Below are positions 50,829 through 58,179 of a stretch of 64,000 bases of DNA, piece by piece. Where the stretch lies: contig NZ_JAGETY010000016.1 in NCBI RefSeq assembly GCF_017571525.1, positions 1-64,000 of the forward strand, written 5' to 3'. Numbering within the stretch: the first letter of the stretch is position 1; the number at the start of each line of letters is the position of its first letter. The stretch comes from Hymenobacter sp. BT559 (GTDB lineage Bacteria > Bacteroidota > Bacteroidia > Cytophagales > Hymenobacteraceae). A program made the position numbers and the translations under genes. The notes under the pieces were generated by a model. The model was not told where the DNA came from. It searched no databases and worked only from the letters and a program-made list of their open reading frames with translations.

Positions 50829-52349
50829 ATGAAGACACTTATTCTTACGGCACTTGCCCTGCTAGCCGGTACGGCCGCGCTGGCGCAGCAGCCCATGCCG
50901 GGCATGTCGATGCCTACCGCTACCCCCACCAAAAAGCCCACGAGAAGGTCGGCTATGCCCGACATGACCATGCCCACTGACACGGCCAGAAAGAAGCCGG
51001 TGAGCAGTAAGCCCCCTCAACCAATGAGTGGTATGAGCGGCATGGAAATGGACAGCGCCGGCGGCATGGGCATGAAGGAAATGCGTAACTCATTTTCTAA
51101 AAACCTGCCCATGACCCGCCAGGGCTCGGGTACGAGCTGGCACCCCGACAACTCGCCGATGTACATGCAAATGTATCAGCCGGGCGGCTGGGACGTGATG
51201 CTAATGTATTCGGCGTTTCTGCGCTACACGAGCCAGAATTTCAATCATCGCGACCTGCGCGGCGACGCCGACTTTCGGGCCAACACCTACGTGATGGCGA
51301 TGGCCAACCACCTGGTAGGACAGCACGGACTGTTTACCATTCACGCTATGCTCTCGGCCGACCCGCTCACGGTAGGCGGCAGTGGCTACCCGCTGCTGTT
51401 CCAGACCGGCGAGTCGTGGCAGGGCGTGAAGCTGCACGACCACCAGCATCCCCACGACTTGGTGAGCGCGCTGGGACTGGCCTACACCTACGAAGTGAGT
51501 CACGACGTGGACCTGACGGCCTACGTGGGCTACCCCGGCGAGCCGGCTATTGGGCCGCCCGTGTTTATGCACCGGCCCTCAGCGGCCAACCTGCCCTCGG
51601 CCCCGCTCGGGCACCACTGGCAGGATGCCACGCACATTCAGTTTGGGGTCGCCACCTTGGGCGTGCGCTACCGCAACGCCAAGCTGGAAGGCTCCCTCTT
51701 CACGGGCCGCGAGCCCAACGAGAACCGCTACAGCTTCGACCCCATTCGCTTCGACTCATACAGCGCCCGGCTCTCGGTGAACCCAGCCAGCAGCCTGGCC
51801 CTGCAAGCTTCTTATGCCCACATCAAAGGTCCAGAGGAGCTGGAGCCGGACCGCAACGTGGACCGCACCACGGCCTCGGTGCTGCACAATGCTACGCTAG
51901 GGGGCGAAACCATCCTGTCGTCAGCCTTCGTCTGGGGCATGAATCGCAACAGCGGCGGCACGGCGGGGGTAGACTACTCGCACTCGTTCCTGCTCGAAAG
52001 CAACTTGCAGGCGCGGCAGTTCAACGTGTTTACCCGCCTTGAAACCTTGCAGCTCAACTACGACGAGTTGCTGCTGCCCGCCACCACGGAGCAGGCGCTG
52101 AACGCTAACCGCCAGGTAGCGGCCTTCACGCTGGGGGCCTCCAAGTACCTGGTGAAGACTAGCGCTGCCTGGGTGGACCTGGGCGCTACGGGCACCCTCA
52201 ATGCGTTTAATACCAGCGATGCTACCTTAGTCAATGCGTATGGTAAGACGCCGCTTTCGTTCGAGGTGTTCGTGCGAATTATCGCCCCGCGTATGTTGAT
52301 GCACATGGGCGGCATGGGGAGGCAGCAGGGGGGAATGTCGAGACGCTAA
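50829..52349 (+). CDS. Met-rich copper-associated outer-membrane beta-barrel protein
   Basis: 506 residues. After a signal peptide (cleavage near ALAQQ) comes a Met-rich tail of about 70 residues (PMPGMSMPT, MPDMTMPTD, MSGMSGMEMD), a pattern that binds Cu(I)/Ag(I) in CopB/CusF-like proteins. The rest has beta-barrel character with His clusters (LHDHQHPHDLVS) and ends again Met-rich (MLMHMGGMG). I read it as an outer-membrane protein moving or sequestering copper. The exact family is uncertain. Confidence 0.7.
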   Translation: MKTLILTALALLAGTAALAQQPMPGMSMPTATPTKKPTRRSAMPDMTMPTDTARKKPVSSKPPQPMSGMSGMEMDSAGGMGMKEMRNSFSKNLPMTRQGSGTSWHPDNSPMYMQMYQPGGWDVMLMYSAFLRYTSQNFNHRDLRGDADFRANTYVMAMANHLVGQHGLFTIHAMLSADPLTVGGSGYPLLFQTGESWQGVKLHDHQHPHDLVSALGLAYTYEVSHDVDLTAYVGYPGEPAIGPPVFMHRPSAANLPSAPLGHHWQDATHIQFGVATLGVRYRNAKLEGSLFTGREPNENRYSFDPIRFDSYSARLSVNPASSLALQASYAHIKGPEELEPDRNVDRTTASVLHNATLGGETILSSAFVWGMNRNSGGTAGVDYSHSFLLESNLQARQFNVFTRLETLQLNYDELLLPATTEQALNANRQVAAFTLGASKYLVKTSAAWVDLGATGTLNAFNTSDATLVNAYGKTPLSFEVFVRIIAPRMLMHMGGMGRQQGGMSRR

Positions 52350-52386
52350 CCTACGCTACCAACTACCTAGTGAAGCCGGAAATTGA

Positions 52387-52722
52387 CCCCTACCTGTTGA
52401 AGTCGAAACCGGGCGGCGCTTCCTTACGGCCGAACAGCCGCCAAACGTGGCCCTAATGGTAGGCGTTTCCTTTTTAGCCCTGTTGGGCAATTGGGCCACC
52501 CTTCGCCTGCTACGACAAGCCAACACGGACCAGGTGCACATCAAAGCCAGTCAAATATTTGCCTCCAACGGCATACTGGTGAACCTCGGCGTGCTGGTGG
52601 CGGCCGTGCTGGTGTACGTCGCCCGTTCCCCCCTCCCGGACTTAGTGATTGGCCTCGTAGTCTTTGCGCTGGTCGCTCGGGGAGCTTGGCAGATTTTTGC
52701 CCTATCCAAGTCTAGCGCATAG
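52387..52722 (+). pseudogene. C-terminal remnant of a cation-diffusion-like transporter
   Basis: The frame reads VEVETGRRFLTAEQPPNVAL, then MVGVSFLALLGNWATLRLLR, HIKASQIFASNGILVNLGVL and PDLVIGLVVFALVARG. This matches the last third of CDF/cation-transporter proteins found beside Cu/Zn loci in Bacteroidota. There is an in-frame stop at 52384-52386 and no upstream half, so the N-terminal membrane part is gone. GTG 52447 could start a 91-residue peptide, but it would be non-functional as a transporter. Confidence 0.6.
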
Positions 52723-52851
52723 CCGCAGGAAAGGTCTCATAAGAAGCCCTGACAGGAAACGCAGCCTACGTACAACTGCTGAAAAAACGCAAAATCTGCT
52801 ATGCACTCACTGCCCAAACAAAGAAGTAGTAATGCCAATGCCGCTCCCGGC

Positions 52852-53022
52852 TTACGGCTTTTTACTGGTCCACAACGTGCTTAACTGCTGTTCGGCCTTC
52901 TCGTAGAGGCGTTGCAAGACCTTGTGTTTGCGCTGCAAGGCTAGGTAACGCCGGTGGACGACCAGGACCAGCCCGACCGCTGCCAGTAGGAGCCCGCACA
53001 GCACTACTTCAAGCCACGTCAT
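52852..53022 (-). CDS. 56-aa single-helix membrane protein
   Basis: From ATG 53022 the minus strand encodes MTWLEVVLCGLLLAAVGLVL, then RRYLALQRKHKVLQRLYEKA and an end SKKP. This is one membrane helix followed by a basic coiled-coil helix. It is a clean short frame, but the family is unknown and support is only its composition. Confidence 0.45.
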   Translation of the reverse strand: MTWLEVVLCGLLLAAVGLVLVVHRRYLALQRKHKVLQRLYEKAEQQLSTLWTSKKP

Positions 53023-53235
53023 ATAGTAGTCGATAAACCGGCCCGCTCTAAATAGTCGAAGGAGAACAGCCCAGTAAGGGCCATTCTCCTTCTATTGCTA
53101 GGAAATGGCAACCCACAGCCTGGCAGGTAATCAAAGATAACGCAAGCCGTCCAAAGGGCCGCAACTTTTCCCCGGACTACGCAGTACACCCCCGCATCTG
53201 CTCCCAAGCTGGAACTCGCCACCCAGTCGTTTGCC

Positions 53236-53490
53236 ATGAGTTTGTGTATACTATTCGGTTTGCTTTTCTGCTGCCTTGCCTTTTTTCGGGAGGGCGTCTG
53301 GACAGCTTACACTCCGCAAGACGTGGCCCGCTGGCATGCCCAGGGCGACCCGGGACGGAATGAATCGATGGCTCTCCTCCCCTCCCTGGCAAAAACGTCG
53401 GTTTCCGCGTCGGGCGACTTGGTGAAATCGGTCAGTTTGACTCCCCATCCCCAGCAGACCGAAGCACCCGCGCTACAAGAAGTTGCCTAG
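53236..53490 (+). CDS. Small hypothetical membrane-anchored protein
   Basis: 84 residues with one N-terminal hydrophobic segment (LCILFGLLFCCLAFF) and a polar Ser/Pro-rich remainder. No family was recognised. It could be spurious; it is kept because of the credible start and signal-anchor. Confidence 0.35.
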   Translation: MSLCILFGLLFCCLAFFREGVWTAYTPQDVARWHAQGDPGRNESMALLPSLAKTSVSASGDLVKSVSLTPHPQQTEAPALQEVA

Positions 53491-53500
53491 GAAGACCGTA

Positions 53501-53827
53501 TTAGGCGTGTTGGTGTAGGGCGTGCAGCATGGCCCGGACCTGCTGCTCGGTGTGCAAGGTGTCGCAGTGCAGCAAGCGGCCCTGGTCGTAGGAGACGAAA
53601 AACGGCGCGCTCTGCTGCTGAAGGGATTGCTTGGCTACGGGGTTCTGGTCGGCATTCAGGTGCAAAAACGCAATGCCCGCGTAGGCTTGGTTGGTGGCAA
53701 ATAGCGCAAAAATGGGCCGCAGCTGCTCACAAGTTGCGCAGTTAGCGGCGGTGAATATGGCAATCGCTTTCGGGTGCTCGTGGACGAGCAGTCGCAGGCC
53801 TGCGTCGTCGGTCTCGATAATTCCCAT
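53501..53827 (-). CDS. Thioredoxin-fold protein
   Basis: 108 residues of thioredoxin shape. The redox motif is CATC in IAIFTAANCATCEQLRPIFA, with strand IAFLHLNADQNP and the cis-Pro region SAPFFVSYDQGRLL. The active site has Asn in place of the usual Trp before the first Cys. It is cytosolic, with no signal. It lies between the copper locus and the sigma factor with no operon partner. Confidence 0.75.
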   Translation of the reverse strand: MGIIETDDAGLRLLVHEHPKAIAIFTAANCATCEQLRPIFALFATNQAYAGIAFLHLNADQNPVAKQSLQQQSAPFFVSYDQGRLLHCDTLHTEQQVRAMLHALHQHA

Positions 53828-54235
53828 GGAAGCAAGGGATGGTATGCGCCGGTGTACGGCAATGCGCGCTGCGCAGTCGGTTCAGCTAGTGCCAGACTTC
53901 TTGCGGCCGAATAATAAGCTATAAAGAAAGCAAGTTTTTTAGTCTAGCCTATTACCAATTCGAACGCGATTTTCAAACGGACCATCTTAGCTCACTGTCC
54001 GTTTTTACTCGACCACTTCATTCCGGCTCCTTATGCCCGGCGAATTGCCCCTGCGCACTCCCGCTGACTTCGGGGCCTACCGGCACTGGCAGCTGCCAGC
54101 AAGAATCAAGGTTTTACCCTCGGCGTGAACCTTTCAGTAGGGCGACATCTTACTACCCCTTGGACCAGGCCGAATCGCCAAGAGCCCAGGCTGCTTCTTA
54201 CCTCCTGAACCCAACATACGTAGAACCGTTCCTGT
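53828..54235. other. Intergenic region before sigma factor gene
   Basis: About 400 bases with no credible gene. It should contain the promoter of the sigma factor; no TAnnTTTG element close to the start was identified. Confidence 0.35.
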
Positions 54236-55099
54236 ATGAGACAACTCAAAATCAGCAAGCAGATTACCAATCGCGAAAGCCAGTCGCTGGACAAGTACCT
54301 GCAGGAGATTGGCAAAGTGAGCTTGGTATCCATCGACGAGGAAGTAGAGCTGACTCAACGCATCCGCGAAGGCGACCAGCTGGCCCTCGAAAAGCTGACC
54401 AAAGCCAACCTACGCTTTGTGGTCTCGGTGTCCAAGCAATACCAGAACCAGGGCCTGACGCTGGGCGACCTCATCAACGAGGGCAACCTGGGGTTGATTA
54501 AAGCGGCCAAGCGTTTTGATGAAACGAAGGGGTTCAAGTTTATTTCCTACGCCGTGTGGTGGATTCGCCAGAGCATCCTGCAAGCCCTGGCTGAGCAGAG
54601 CCGCATTGTGCGCCTGCCGCTGAACCGGGTGGGCTCGCTCAATAAAATCAGCCGCTCGTTTGCCGAGCTGGAGCAGCAGTTTGAACGCGAGCCCTCGCCC
54701 GATGAGATTGCCGAGCTGTTGGACTTATCTACCGCGGAAGTAGTAGACACGCTCAAAATCGCGGGCCGCCACGTCTCGATGGATGCGCCCTTCGTGCAGG
54801 GCGAGGAAAACCGCTTGCTCGACGTGCTGCAAGATGAGGAAGGAGAAACGCCGGATGCGGGCTTGCTGCATGATTCCTTGCGCAAGGAGGTGCAGCGCGC
54901 GCTCTCGACCCTGACTCGGCGCGAGGCGGACGTGGTGACGCTGCACTTCGGGCTCAATGGGCACGTAGCGCTGGCGTTGGAAGAGATTGGCGAGCAGTTC
55001 AACTTGACCCGCGAGCGGGTCCGGCAGATTAAGGAGAAGGCTATTCGCCGCCTCAAGCACACCTCGCGCTCGCAGTCGCTCAAATCGTACCTGGGCTAG
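54236..55099 (+). CDS. Primary-type sigma-70 factor (RpoD/SigA-like)
   Basis: 287 residues, the short form without region 1.1 typical of Bacteroidota. Region 1.2 is QSLDKYLQEIGKVSLVSIDE; region 2 has LRFVVSVSKQYQNQGLTLGD, then FDETKGFKFISYAVWWIRQS; region 3 covers SRSFAELEQQFEREPSPDEI; region 4 ends FNLTRERVRQIKEKAIRRLK. The usual GEHALTLEEIG reads GHVALALEEIG. In this accessory setting it is probably one of several paralogues of the housekeeping factor, not the main copy, but the sequence alone cannot prove that. Confidence 0.85.
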   Translation: MRQLKISKQITNRESQSLDKYLQEIGKVSLVSIDEEVELTQRIREGDQLALEKLTKANLRFVVSVSKQYQNQGLTLGDLINEGNLGLIKAAKRFDETKGFKFISYAVWWIRQSILQALAEQSRIVRLPLNRVGSLNKISRSFAELEQQFEREPSPDEIAELLDLSTAEVVDTLKIAGRHVSMDAPFVQGEENRLLDVLQDEEGETPDAGLLHDSLRKEVQRALSTLTRREADVVTLHFGLNGHVALALEEIGEQFNLTRERVRQIKEKAIRRLKHTSRSQSLKSYLG

Positions 55100-55173
55100 G
55101 GCCGGTTTGCCTATCAACTGCCTCTGGGGTCAACCGAATGGCACGTAAACGTTAACAAGAACTATGTTAAAAG

Positions 55174-56163
55174 TCAAGCGGTAAGGGCGAGTTTCGAGCT
55201 AAAATCAGCTTGGTAGGGCACCCCCGATTTGACGATGGCAAAGGCTTGCTTGAGGAGCTTATTGCAGACAGCAATTAGGGCTAGTTTCTTATTCTTGCCT
55301 TTGGCCACGAGACGGTCAAAAAGCGCAGCGCAGGCCGTGTTCGTTTTCTTGGCCGAGAAGCTGCACATGAAGAGCTTGCCGCGAATCAAGCCACCGCCCA
55401 TTTTCGTGATGCGTACTTTGCCGCGGATGCTCGTACCCGAGGTGTGTTCGCGGGGGGAGAGACCCGCGAGGGCAATGACTTGTCGGTAGTTATCGAAGTG
55501 GGTGAAGCCACCGGCAAAAAGCAGAAGCATGCCCGCTGTTTTGCGCCCAATGCCAGGAATTGAGCAGAGCAGCGTCATTTCCGTCGCAAAGCGCCGTTCG
55601 AGCAGTGCTAGGAGTTCGAGTTCGACGGCGGCAACCTGCTGGGTCAAGCTTTTGAGCAGCTGTTGCAGGCGTTTCAAGGCGAGCTTGCTAATGATAGGTT
55701 GGCGCTGCAAGGCTTCCAGCGAATTGCTAATCATCGTTTTTTGTTTGACTAGCTGCTCCGTTACCTGCTCAAGTTGGCGGCATTCCACTAGTATCTTCTC
55801 GTCCGGTTGCCAGCTTTTCAGCGCTTGTTGCTGGCCATAGCGCAGGAGCCACTGGGCATCTTTGCGGTCGCTTTTGCCTTTGCTCAAATGCATCTGAATG
55901 AAGCGTTTGATGACCAGCGGATTGAGCACTGCCACTTGGCCGCCTTGTTCGTGCAAGTAGTAGGCCAGGGCCAGGTTATAGGTGCCGGTGGCCTCCATTA
56001 CAAATTGGCAGTGCGCACCGCACGTCTTGACCAGCTGCTGAAAGCCAGCTTTGGTATTGCTGACTTCCAGGTGTTTGACCTGCTCATCAACTTGGTAGCA
56101 GACCGCCAGCGTAGCTTTGCTCACATCCAGGCCGACCACGGGTAACGAAGAGGCAACAACCAT
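55174..56163 (-). CDS. IS110-family transposase
   Basis: 329 residues. An N-terminal DEDD/RuvC-like domain (VVGLDVSKATLAVCYQVDEQ, then FVMEATGTYNLALAYYLHEQ, then GKSDRKDAQWLLRYG) and a C-terminal Tnp_IS116/IS110/IS902 domain (LCSIPGIGRKTAGMLLLFAG, then ALAGLSPREHTSGTSIRGK) with the serine-rich end. It is intact. IS110 elements lack long inverted repeats, so the exact ends are not visible. Confidence 0.9.
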   Translation of the reverse strand: MVVASSLPVVGLDVSKATLAVCYQVDEQVKHLEVSNTKAGFQQLVKTCGAHCQFVMEATGTYNLALAYYLHEQGGQVAVLNPLVIKRFIQMHLSKGKSDRKDAQWLLRYGQQQALKSWQPDEKILVECRQLEQVTEQLVKQKTMISNSLEALQRQPIISKLALKRLQQLLKSLTQQVAAVELELLALLERRFATEMTLLCSIPGIGRKTAGMLLLFAGGFTHFDNYRQVIALAGLSPREHTSGTSIRGKVRITKMGGGLIRGKLFMCSFSAKKTNTACAALFDRLVAKGKNKKLALIAVCNKLLKQAFAIVKSGVPYQADFSSKLALTA

Positions 56164-56360
56164 TTACTGTAAGTATGAAAGGGTGGAGAAAAAGCACTAA
56201 AAAAGATTTCTAGGGAGTCTTTTGCTATCCTGATACAGGCTCTGCGGCCTCGTGGAACTGTCCAAAGTGACCCTAGAAAAGAGCGGGGATTGTCATGTTA
56301 AACGGGCTCCGACGCCCCATAAGACTAGAATCTTACTCCGCTCTTTTCCTTTTATTAGCC
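56164..56360 (-). ncRNA. Candidate bridge-RNA region upstream of the IS110 transposase
   Basis: The non-coding DNA directly before the transposase start contains nested inverted repeats: TCTAGGG (56209-56215) with CCCTAGA (56271-56277), and a perfect 11-bp stem 56276-56286 with 56338-56348 enclosing a smaller GGGC/GCCC hairpin. IS110-group elements encode a structured bridge RNA at this location. Loops matching target or donor cannot be verified here. Confidence 0.35.
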
Positions 56361-56483
56361 CCAAATTAGAGGCCGTGCCTGAACATAGGATAACTTATAC
56401 TGAAATTGACTTGCTGCTGTACGCGGTACTGGTAGCCAGGGGTTAGGCCCTCAGCGGCCCCTCCCGGATAACCTCCAGTTTGG

Positions 56484-56527
56484 GCATAGAAAAGCCCCAA
56501 ATCTTTCGATTCGGGGCTTTTCTATGC
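56484..56527. terminator. Strong intrinsic terminator
   Basis: A 15-bp perfect stem (GCATAGAAAAGCCCC with its complement) around a 14-base loop, with A/T tracts within the stem as in bidirectional terminators. It lies 24 bases past the stop of the lipase-like gene (minus strand). Confidence 0.85.
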
Positions 56528-56550
56528 CTAGCTGACCTTCCTGAGACCGG

Positions 56551-57705
56551 CTATTTTAGGGCACTTTTCAAGTCAGTCGTTGCCACACCTTGCGCCTGCT
56601 TTGCTTCGGGCACGACGGCCGCCATGCCGAAGAACTCGTGGGTGGTGCCCGCGTAAAGCTTGTAGTTTACTTTGACCCCCGCGGCCTGTAGTTTATCGGC
56701 CAGGTCCTTGCCTTCGCTTTTTAGCGGGTCATAGTCGGCGCCAATGATGGTCGTGGGCGGCAATCCTTTTAGGTTGGCGGCCACCAGGTTAATGCGCGGG
56801 TCTTTGCCATCGGCGGGCGTGCGCAGGTAATTCTTGAAAAACCACTCCATGCCGCCCTTATTCAAGGGCATGGTTTGCGTATTAGCCAGATACGACGGGG
56901 TAGTAGTGGAAGAACCGGCAATGGGGTATACCAGCAGCTGATACTTAGGCAGCGGCACTTTTTTATCCCGGGCCATCAGGCTCACGGCACAGGCTAGCCC
57001 GCCCCCGGCGCTCTCCCCCGCTACGGCCACCTTGGCCGGGTCTGCTTTAAGACTCGCCGCATTTTTCAACGTCCACTGATAGGCGGCAAAGGCATCCTCA
57101 TGGGCGGTGGGAAACTTGTGCTCGGGGCCTTTCCGGTACTCCACGGCCACCACCACGGCCCCGGTCTGCTCACAGAGTGCCTGGGCCGAAGCCTGGTAGG
57201 TATCGATAGTCGCAATGACCCAGCCGCCGCCGTGATAATACACGATTACCGGGTAAGGGGCTGCCCCGCCCTTCGGCGTATAGATGCGGGCTTTTACGCC
57301 GGGCATCAAGGTTTTGGTGAGCGTGTCACACTGCAGGGGCGGCGCGGTTATGTTGCTCACCTGCATCTGTTTCAGGGCCGCATCGGCCGCGCTGGGCTGC
57401 TGGCGCGCCTGCTTCGCCGTGAGTTGGGGCAGGGGCTTATTGTGGAAGCTCATGAATCGCTCAATGACGGCCTGCATCTCGGGCCGGATGGCCGGGCCCC
57501 AAATTGGTTTCGGGCCAGTAGGCTTCACCACGCCGGCGGCAGTTGCTTTCGGGGAAGCGCCGGTTCCGGTGCTGTCGGTGCGGGTAGCCGTGCCATCGGA
57601 GCCGGTCGCGGTGGGCTTGGAATCACAACTGCTAAGTAGTAGGCCACCGGCTAAGGCAGGAACCAGCAGCTGCTGGGCTAGGGAGCGGGAGAAAAGAAAT
57701 GGCAT
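56551..57705 (-). CDS. HSL-type alpha/beta hydrolase lipoprotein (esterase/lipase)
   Basis: 384 residues. A lipoprotein signal (LVPALAGGLLLSSCDS, Cys at the lipobox) is followed by a low-complexity Thr/Gly linker, then the hormone-sensitive-lipase fold: oxyanion motif YYHGGGW, nucleophile elbow GESAGGG, Asp in GADYDPLKSEG and His in GTTHEFFGM. These are hallmark HSL-family motifs. It probably hydrolyses small esters at the cell envelope. It is transcribed alone and ends at a strong terminator. Confidence 0.85.
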   Translation of the reverse strand: MPFLFSRSLAQQLLVPALAGGLLLSSCDSKPTATGSDGTATRTDSTGTGASPKATAAGVVKPTGPKPIWGPAIRPEMQAVIERFMSFHNKPLPQLTAKQARQQPSAADAALKQMQVSNITAPPLQCDTLTKTLMPGVKARIYTPKGGAAPYPVIVYYHGGGWVIATIDTYQASAQALCEQTGAVVVAVEYRKGPEHKFPTAHEDAFAAYQWTLKNAASLKADPAKVAVAGESAGGGLACAVSLMARDKKVPLPKYQLLVYPIAGSSTTTPSYLANTQTMPLNKGGMEWFFKNYLRTPADGKDPRINLVAANLKGLPPTTIIGADYDPLKSEGKDLADKLQAAGVKVNYKLYAGTTHEFFGMAAVVPEAKQAQGVATTDLKSALK

Positions 57706-58094
57706 GCGGTTGAATCGCTAAAGCGACAGAAAATGAGAGGCGTAGCAACTCAGTACGCGCAGCTGACCCAGCGGGTTTGTTTACCCTGAGTGCAACCAGG
57801 CCTCGGGGGTATCTTCAAGGCAAGCCATACGAACCCCCATGACGTTCCCAGGCGGGGTGAGCCGTTTCCCGTCCAGCGCCAGGCTCAGGCCGAGCCGGCC
57901 CCGAGCACCATCAGGTCAAAATCAGGAGCAGCTTCCGACATCAGTAGAAAATGTATTAGTGAAACAATGCTACCAGCCCACAAGCACTGAGCGATGTGGT
58001 AAGGGCGCCGGACCGCTACAGAAAAGAGCAAGAAGCTACTTAAAGTGAACTAATAGGTGGGAGCGACTGGCAACCATACATTGCGCAACAGCTG
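57706..58094. other. Divergent intergenic region, lipase to FecA-like receptor
   Basis: About 390 bases with no convincing gene. Short frames here lack any recognisable family. The right end leads into the operator and promoter listed next. Confidence 0.4.
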
Positions 58095-58116
58095 TTGTTT
58101 AGAATTTTCTAAACAA
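58095..58116. promoter_or_regulatory. Perfect palindrome upstream of TonB receptor promoter
   Basis: TTGTTTAGAA, two T, then TTCTAAACAA: a 22-base dyad. It ends just before the -33 TTG of the promoter, a position suited to an activator or a metal-dependent repressor of the Fur/DtxR/CRP-like dimer type. Which regulator binds is unknown. Confidence 0.55.
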
Positions 58117-58118
58117 GC

Positions 58119-58150
58119 TTGGTGCCAGGCAAAAAGAAGCGCTACCTTTG
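58119..58150 (+). promoter_or_regulatory. Bacteroidota housekeeping promoter of FecA-like receptor gene
   Basis: TTG at 58119-58121, a 21-base spacer and TACCTTTG at 58143-58150 fit the TTG/N19-21/TAnnTTTG consensus. The expected start site leaves a leader of about 22 bases before ATG 58180. Confidence 0.65.
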
Positions 58151-58179
58151 CACTTAATTGGAATCCTTCCAAATAACAT

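Noticed and set aside
53059..53091. Hairpin AAGGAGAA...TTCTCCTT as a terminator
   Set aside because: The stem is present but has no clear T tail and no obvious gene ending there.
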